64,000 nucleotides of DNA from NCBI GenBank assembly GCA_947471745.1, contig CANJKZ010000262.1:1124501-1188500 (forward strand). The letters are read 5' to 3'. The notes beneath the pieces are model-generated. The model was not told where the DNA came from. It saw only the letters and a program-made list of their open reading frames with translations, and ran no database searches. Of the stretch, positions 60,112 through 64,000 are shown one piece after another (within the stretch, counting starts at the first letter, position 1; the number at the start of each line of letters is the position of its first letter). Both the position numbers and the translations under genes were made by a program. The DNA comes from Closterium sp. Naga37s-1 (Eukaryota > Streptophyta > Zygnematophyceae > Desmidiales > Closteriaceae).

Positions 60112-60248
60112 CTGCATGTGAATTGGCCTTGTGGCCATTTGCTTGTGCTCAGACTGTGTGGTGACTTTGTGATCCACCCTGAGCTTGCTTTTCTTTTCTT
60201 GACTGGTCTTGTGACCTCTTGTTCTCCCCCACTTTGCCTATGGGGGTG
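60112..60248 (+). promoter_or_regulatory. conserved 3' noncoding block (E)
   Basis: 137 bp ending cctatgggggtg directly before the LTR. CCCCCA and TGGGGG form a 6-bp stem around CTTTGCCTA. Confidence 0.7.
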
Positions 60249-60378
60249 TGTCAAACTTATATGCTATAGTCTGTTTAGGCTGTAGTGGGGTAGTTCTTAT
60301 AGGGTACAACACTTTTAGGTTTGCTACTTTTACCCAACTGCTTTCTAGTTCAATCATTCATTCGCTCACATTCTAACA
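60249..60378 (+). repeat. 3' LTR of Copia E
   Basis: 130 bp, followed by target duplication ACCTC. Confidence 0.95.
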
Positions 60379-60383
60379 ACCTC

Positions 60384-60955
60384 CAGTGCTACCGGCTTTA
60401 CCTTGAAGGAGCGTATGTCGAGTTGCTCCGTGAGCGACATATTTCGTAATCGCATGCTGTACGTCATAAGTGACTCGGTGTAGTACTGAGCTCTGGCGTC
60501 CTCGGTGTCTATCGCCAGGCATGCGTAAGATTTGTCTATGTAGAGGTAGATTTGTGCAGTTTTCAACAATAGATTTAGTTCAAAGCTTCAGGTGTAAAAT
60601 TATTTTCCGTCAAAGATGGTGCTTGTATTGACTTTGGAGATATTGAGGAACCTTGCTGAGATGTGTTGATGACATCGACACTCGGACGGGGGGCTTTGGG
60701 TGTTGATATGTTTTTGTCGAAGGAGAAGGTTTGTGGGGCGGTTTCACGGACAGTTGCGACCAGTTGAGTGGGTTGGGATGAGGTTCCCACGTTGTCTTTC
60801 CGCAATGTCTGTAGTCCTTGCTCCAAAGTTGATCGTTGTTGAAGTAGCCACTCCAGGGCGGCAGTGCTGATCGTAGTTGTCACCCCTGAGTTCGCAGCAG
60901 GGTTGGGCTAAGGTTCAGCCATTAGATTTGTTTGTCCTCCAGATCCTCCTGCCAT
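60384..60955 (-). pseudogene. gag start of element G
   Basis: Minus-strand ATG at 60955-60953 (MAGGSGGQTNLMAEP), then TAG at 60910-60908, then an open stretch (STAALEWLLQQRSTLEQGLQ) to 60575. After a frame change a further piece (MRLRNMSLTEQLDIRSFKVK) runs up to the E insertion. Position just after the primer site and character fit the N terminus of a Copia gag. Not functional. Confidence 0.6.
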
Positions 60956-61048
60956 TTTGACACGTGAGCATGTGTCGGTCGCCACTTTCGGTTCGTATGT
61001 ACTTTCGGAAGTGGGGGTGCGAGGAATCCCTAAGATGCTCTCATACCA

Positions 61049-61454
61049 TATTACAATCCCACGGGGGACTTAGCCACGATCTGCTCGGGATTGATCGCAA
61101 GGCAATTCGCAGCGGAATCAAATAATGACGCCTGTCATAGTGAATGTAAAGTGACAGAAGTGACTATAACAAAGACGTACATGGGTTTATACATAAATAC
61201 AAAGGAATACGAAAAGTCATAACTAGCCACGCATTCTAACGGGTACATTCCCTTATTGCAGTGACATTCAACAGTGCGGCGCGGGAACCAATCCAAAACC
61301 CGTTCCCGCATTTTCAAATTTATCTGCCAGCATTGGTCTTAATCTGACAACTGATTTTGTCGATTCACTTCGCCTCACGCTTGATCTTCATCCTCGATAA
61401 AATTTTCCTCTGTTACGTTCAGGAATGCACTTACTCAAATCCATTATCGTAACA
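61049..61454 (-). repeat. 5' LTR of element G
   Basis: 406 bp. Its 3' end on the minus strand is TA instead of CA, followed by primer site TGGTATGAGAGC. Confidence 0.88.
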
Positions 61455-61691
61455 GTTACAACCTTCACAATTTCCAGACGAACAAGGCACCTCAATTATC
61501 TTGTGCCTTATATGCGTGGCGTGTTCTCATCGATGCCTTGTTTCTAGGAGACGGCAAATGGGCATCGCATTTTTTTAGTAAGAGGAGAAAAATTAGGGAT
61601 CGAAATCCGCGCAACCGCCGCCAACATCCCCCACCGTCTTCTTTGCCAACATCATGATAAAGGCACATGGGTACGTAAAAACGGCGGTGCG
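61455..61691. other. unassigned spacer
   Basis: About 240 bp between element G and TRIM-4, AT-rich, nothing recognisable. Confidence 0.5.
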
Positions 61692-62075
61692 TGTCAAAAG
61701 ACATGCACTGGGTATACTTGATTGATCATCGGGAAGGGCAACAGGCTCGCTATCATTCGGGGTTATGGGCTTGCTCACTGGCTACTTAACAAACATTTTA
61801 TATCAGTGGTTAGCGGTTGGGATGCTGACATGGTATCAGAGTGAAATGTATCTGGTTCAAGTCCCCATGTCCGCTCATGCTGGCGCCACTCTCGCTGCCG
61901 CAGTTGCCGTGTCCTAAGGCATCCCATTGAGATGGTGTGTCGGAAGATGCACTTGGGATGCCAGATTGATCCTCAAGAAAGGCTACATGCTCGCTAACCT
62001 GGGGGGTTATGGGCGTGCTCACCCGCTACTTAACAAACCCATTTACCTTAGTGGTTATTGATTGGGATTTGGATA
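61692..62075 (+). mobile_element. TRIM-4, diverged second TRIM subfamily
   Basis: Two LTRs of about 139 bp (61692-61830 and about 61938-62075), strongly diverged, around an internal part of about 107 bp. The primer site TGGTATCAGAG starts at 61831 directly after the LTR. An A-box-like TGGTTAGCGGT (61807-61817) and a B box GGTTCAAGTCC (61854-61864) are 36 bp apart, as in TRIM-1. The LTRs share gggttatgggc and cgctacttaacaaac-type cores with TRIM-1, -2 and -3, but little else. Confidence 0.8.
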
Positions 62076-62338
62076 GTGCGTACATGAGTAGGGTGACGGT
62101 AAATTGCATTGAGGTGGACTGAGGACGGAAAGAGGCGCGATAAAGGAGCGAGAGAAATAACAGAAAGAGAGCGAGTATGTGCGTATTTGTATTTATGCGT
62201 GTGTGCGTGTGCGTGAGAGAGAGAGAGAAAGAGAGGGAGAGAGAGAGAGAGAGGGAGAGAGAGAAAGAGAGAGGGAGAGAGATAGAGAGAGAGGCTTACA
62301 ATAAAAACTTATGGAAAGGCAGTTTGTGTAGCTTTAGA
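62076..62338. repeat. GA-rich low-complexity region
   Basis: gagaga/gagggaga microsatellite at about 62216-62296, preceded by a TG-rich stretch. No gene. Confidence 0.85.
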
Positions 62339-64000
62339 TGTTAGAATCTAGAGTGACTTAGGAACCATGGCGAGGGAGAGAAGCTAAGCATTTAGTGTCG
62401 AGAGAGTTGAGTATCGAGAGAAAAGTCGAGAAGGAGAAAATGAGGAATGGATGATTTCACTAGCAAGAGTTGGGATACAAATAGCAAACCCTAAATTGGG
62501 TTGTACTCACTACAGAGTACCCCACTGCAGGCTAGACAGCAAATACATTCTGACACACCCCCATAGTCAAAGTGGGGTATAATCAGCAGAGCAAGCAGTC
62601 ATAGAGCAGGTTCACCAGTACAAGCAAAGCTAGAGGCATTCACAAAGGGCAAGTGAGGAGGAGGAGGCTGGACTGTGAGAGGAGAGGAGATAGGAGGCGA
62701 CAGCTGATGCTGCAGACACACGGGCAACAGGAGCGGCGCGCGCGGTGGCTACCGGAGCAAGAGCCCCGGACTACAGGAGTAACTGGCTCTGCGGCTAACT
62801 CTGAGCGGCAGGAGCAACGGACACAGTTTGTGTAGCTTTAGATGTTAGAATCTAGAGTGACTTAGGAACCATGGCGAGGGAGAGAAGCTAAGCATTGAGT
62901 GTCGAGAGAGTTGAGTATCGAGAGAAAAGTCGAGAAGGAGAAAATGAGGAATGGATGATTTCACTAGCAAGAGTTGGGATACAAATAGCAAACCCTAAAT
63001 TGGGTTGTACTCACTACAGAGTACCCCACTGCAGGCTAGACAGCAAATACATTCTGACACACCCCCATAGTCAAAGTGGGGTATAATCAGTAGAGCAAGC
63101 AGTCATAGAGCAGGTTCACCAGTACAAGCAAAGCTAGAGGCATTCACAAAGGGCAAGTGAGGAGGAGGAGGCTGGACTGTGAGAGGAGAGGAGATAGGAG
63201 GCGACGGCTAATGCTGCAGACACACGGGCAACAGGAGCGGCGCGCGCGGTGGCTACCGGAGCAAGAGCCCCGGACTACAGGAGTAACTGGCTCTGCGGCT
63301 AACTCTGAGCGGCAGGAGCAACGGACACAGTTTGTGTAGCTTTAGATGTTAGAATCTAGAGTGACTTAGGAACCATGGCGAGGGAGAGAAGCTAAGCATT
63401 GAGTGTCGAGAGAGTTGAGTATCGAGAGAAAAGTCGAGAAGGAGAAAATGAGGAATGGATGATTTCACTAGCAAGAGTTGGGATACAAATAGCAAACCCT
63501 AAATTGGGTTGTACTCACTACAGAGTACCCCACTGCAGGCTAGACAGCAAATACATTCTGACACACCCCCATAGTCAAAGTGGGGTATAATCAGTAGAGC
63601 AAGCAGTCATAGAGCAGGTTCACCAGTACAAGCAAAGCTAGAGGCATTCACAAAGGGCAAGTGAGGAGGAGGAGGCTGGACTGTGAGAGGAGAGGAGATA
63701 GGAGGCGACGGCTAATGCTGCAGACACACGGGCAACAGGAGCGGCGCGCGCGGTGGCTACCGGAGCAAGAGCCCCGGACTACAGGAGTAACTGGCTCTGC
63801 GGCTAACTCTGAGCGGCAGGAGCAACGGACACAGTTTGTGTAGCTTTAGATGTTAGAATCTAGAGTGACTTAGGAACCATGGCGAGGGAGAGAAGCTAAG
63901 CATTGAGTGTCGAGAGAGTTGAGTATCGAGAGAAAAGTCGAGAAGGAGAAAATGAGGAATGGATGATTTCACTAGCAAGAGTTGGGATACAAATAGCAAA
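62339..64000. repeat. tandem array of 504-bp LTR-derived units
   Basis: LTR-like 217-bp segments start at 62339, 62843, 63347 and 63851, exactly 504 bp apart. They run from tgttagaatc to attctgaca and are separated by the same 287-bp segment. Each LTR is followed by cacccccatagtcaaagtgggg, nearly the polypurine hairpin of Copia A-E, so the separating segment is the 3' end of a retroelement read on the minus strand. Units 2 and 3 look almost identical; unit 1 differs at a few sites. The array continues past the window. Two short frames of about 60 codons recur in each unit but show no known domain. Confidence 0.88.

Larger units (their letters stand above)
52848..60378 (+). mobile_element. Copia-type LTR retrotransposon E, nested in G
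   Basis: A 7531-bp element with 130-bp LTRs (52848-52977 and 60249-60378, two differences seen) and target duplication ACCTC (52843-52847 and 60379-60383). Same family as D: the LTRs, leader motif and proteins all match. The primer region is TGGTATTCTGAGC. It lies in the gag remnant of G. Confidence 0.96.
50988..61454 (-). mobile_element. old Copia-type element G, internally deleted, carrying E
   Basis: 406-bp LTRs (50988-51393 and 61049-61454), clearly diverged, with target duplication GTTAT/GTTAC (50983-50987 and 61455-61459; one mismatch). On the minus strand the 5' LTR is followed by TGGTATGAGAGC, close to the initiator-Met site. A G run precedes the 3' LTR. Without E only about 2.9 kb remain, so most of pol is gone. 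Confidence 0.88.

Noticed and set aside
62339-64000. CRISPR array or multigene family
   Set aside because: The units are 504 bp with no short unique spacers, in a eukaryotic context, and each unit is an LTR plus its flank; the short frames in it show no domain.

Overview
This is a eukaryotic nuclear window in which two ordinary host genes are followed by about 56 kb of nested transposable elements. The organism looks like a streptophyte (green plant lineage), most likely a charophyte-type alga. Reasons: a V-ATPase subunit c protein nearly identical to the land-plant form, spliceosomal introns with GT/AG ends, and Copia elements and TRIMs with a plant-type initiator-Met primer binding site (TGGTATCAGAGC). 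A desmid is possible, but the species cannot be fixed from sequence alone.

Layout. (1) 1-8435, host genes: an intron-rich Na+/Ca2+ exchanger (NCX type) on + at 999-6661, converging on a three-exon V-ATPase proteolipid gene on - at 7094-7853. (2) 8444-42453: one hAT DNA transposon with an 11-bp terminal inverted repeat and an 8-bp target duplication (GTTGCAGC). Nested retroelements have swollen it from about 3.9 kb to 34 kb: Copia A (8653-16408, itself carrying a 345-bp TRIM at 11829-12173), Copia B (16901-23790), and Copia C (24154-39649, itself carrying Copia D at 29381-36663). The hAT transposase exons lie at about 23.85-24.15 and 39.65-42.22 kb, and Copia C sits inside one codon pair of it. 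(3) 42454-50782: decayed LTR pieces, a solo TRIM LTR, and a TRIM (43245-50782) split by a different Copia, F (43491-50638, 0.85-kb LTRs). (4) 50988-61454: an old, internally deleted Copia, G, split by Copia E (52848-60378, same family as D). (5) 61692-62075: another TRIM. (6) 62339 to the window end: a tandem array of 504-bp units, each made of an LTR plus adjoining retroelement sequence.

How the parts relate. Copia A, B, C, D and E share one protein architecture: gag with a poly-Gly stretch and an unusual Cys/His motif, then protease, integrase, a low-complexity Gly/Ala/Glu linker, reverse transcriptase and RNase H. They also share a conserved noncoding block of about 137 bp just before the 3' LTR, although their LTRs mostly differ. 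Nearly every copy is broken, usually by in-frame TAG codons where sister copies have CAG. Target duplications were found for the hAT (8 bp) and for A, C, D, E, F, G and TRIM-1 (5 bp; G with one mismatch). These fix the nesting order: D is younger than C, C is younger than the hAT, E is younger than G, F is younger than its TRIM, and TRIM-1 is younger than A.

The most unusual signals are in the TRIMs. The 3' end of the LTR, the primer binding site and the adjoining internal sequence together resemble a tRNA-type pol III promoter, with A and B boxes 36 bp apart in two diverged subfamilies. The LTRs also carry an 11-nt complement of the initiator-tRNA anticodon arm.
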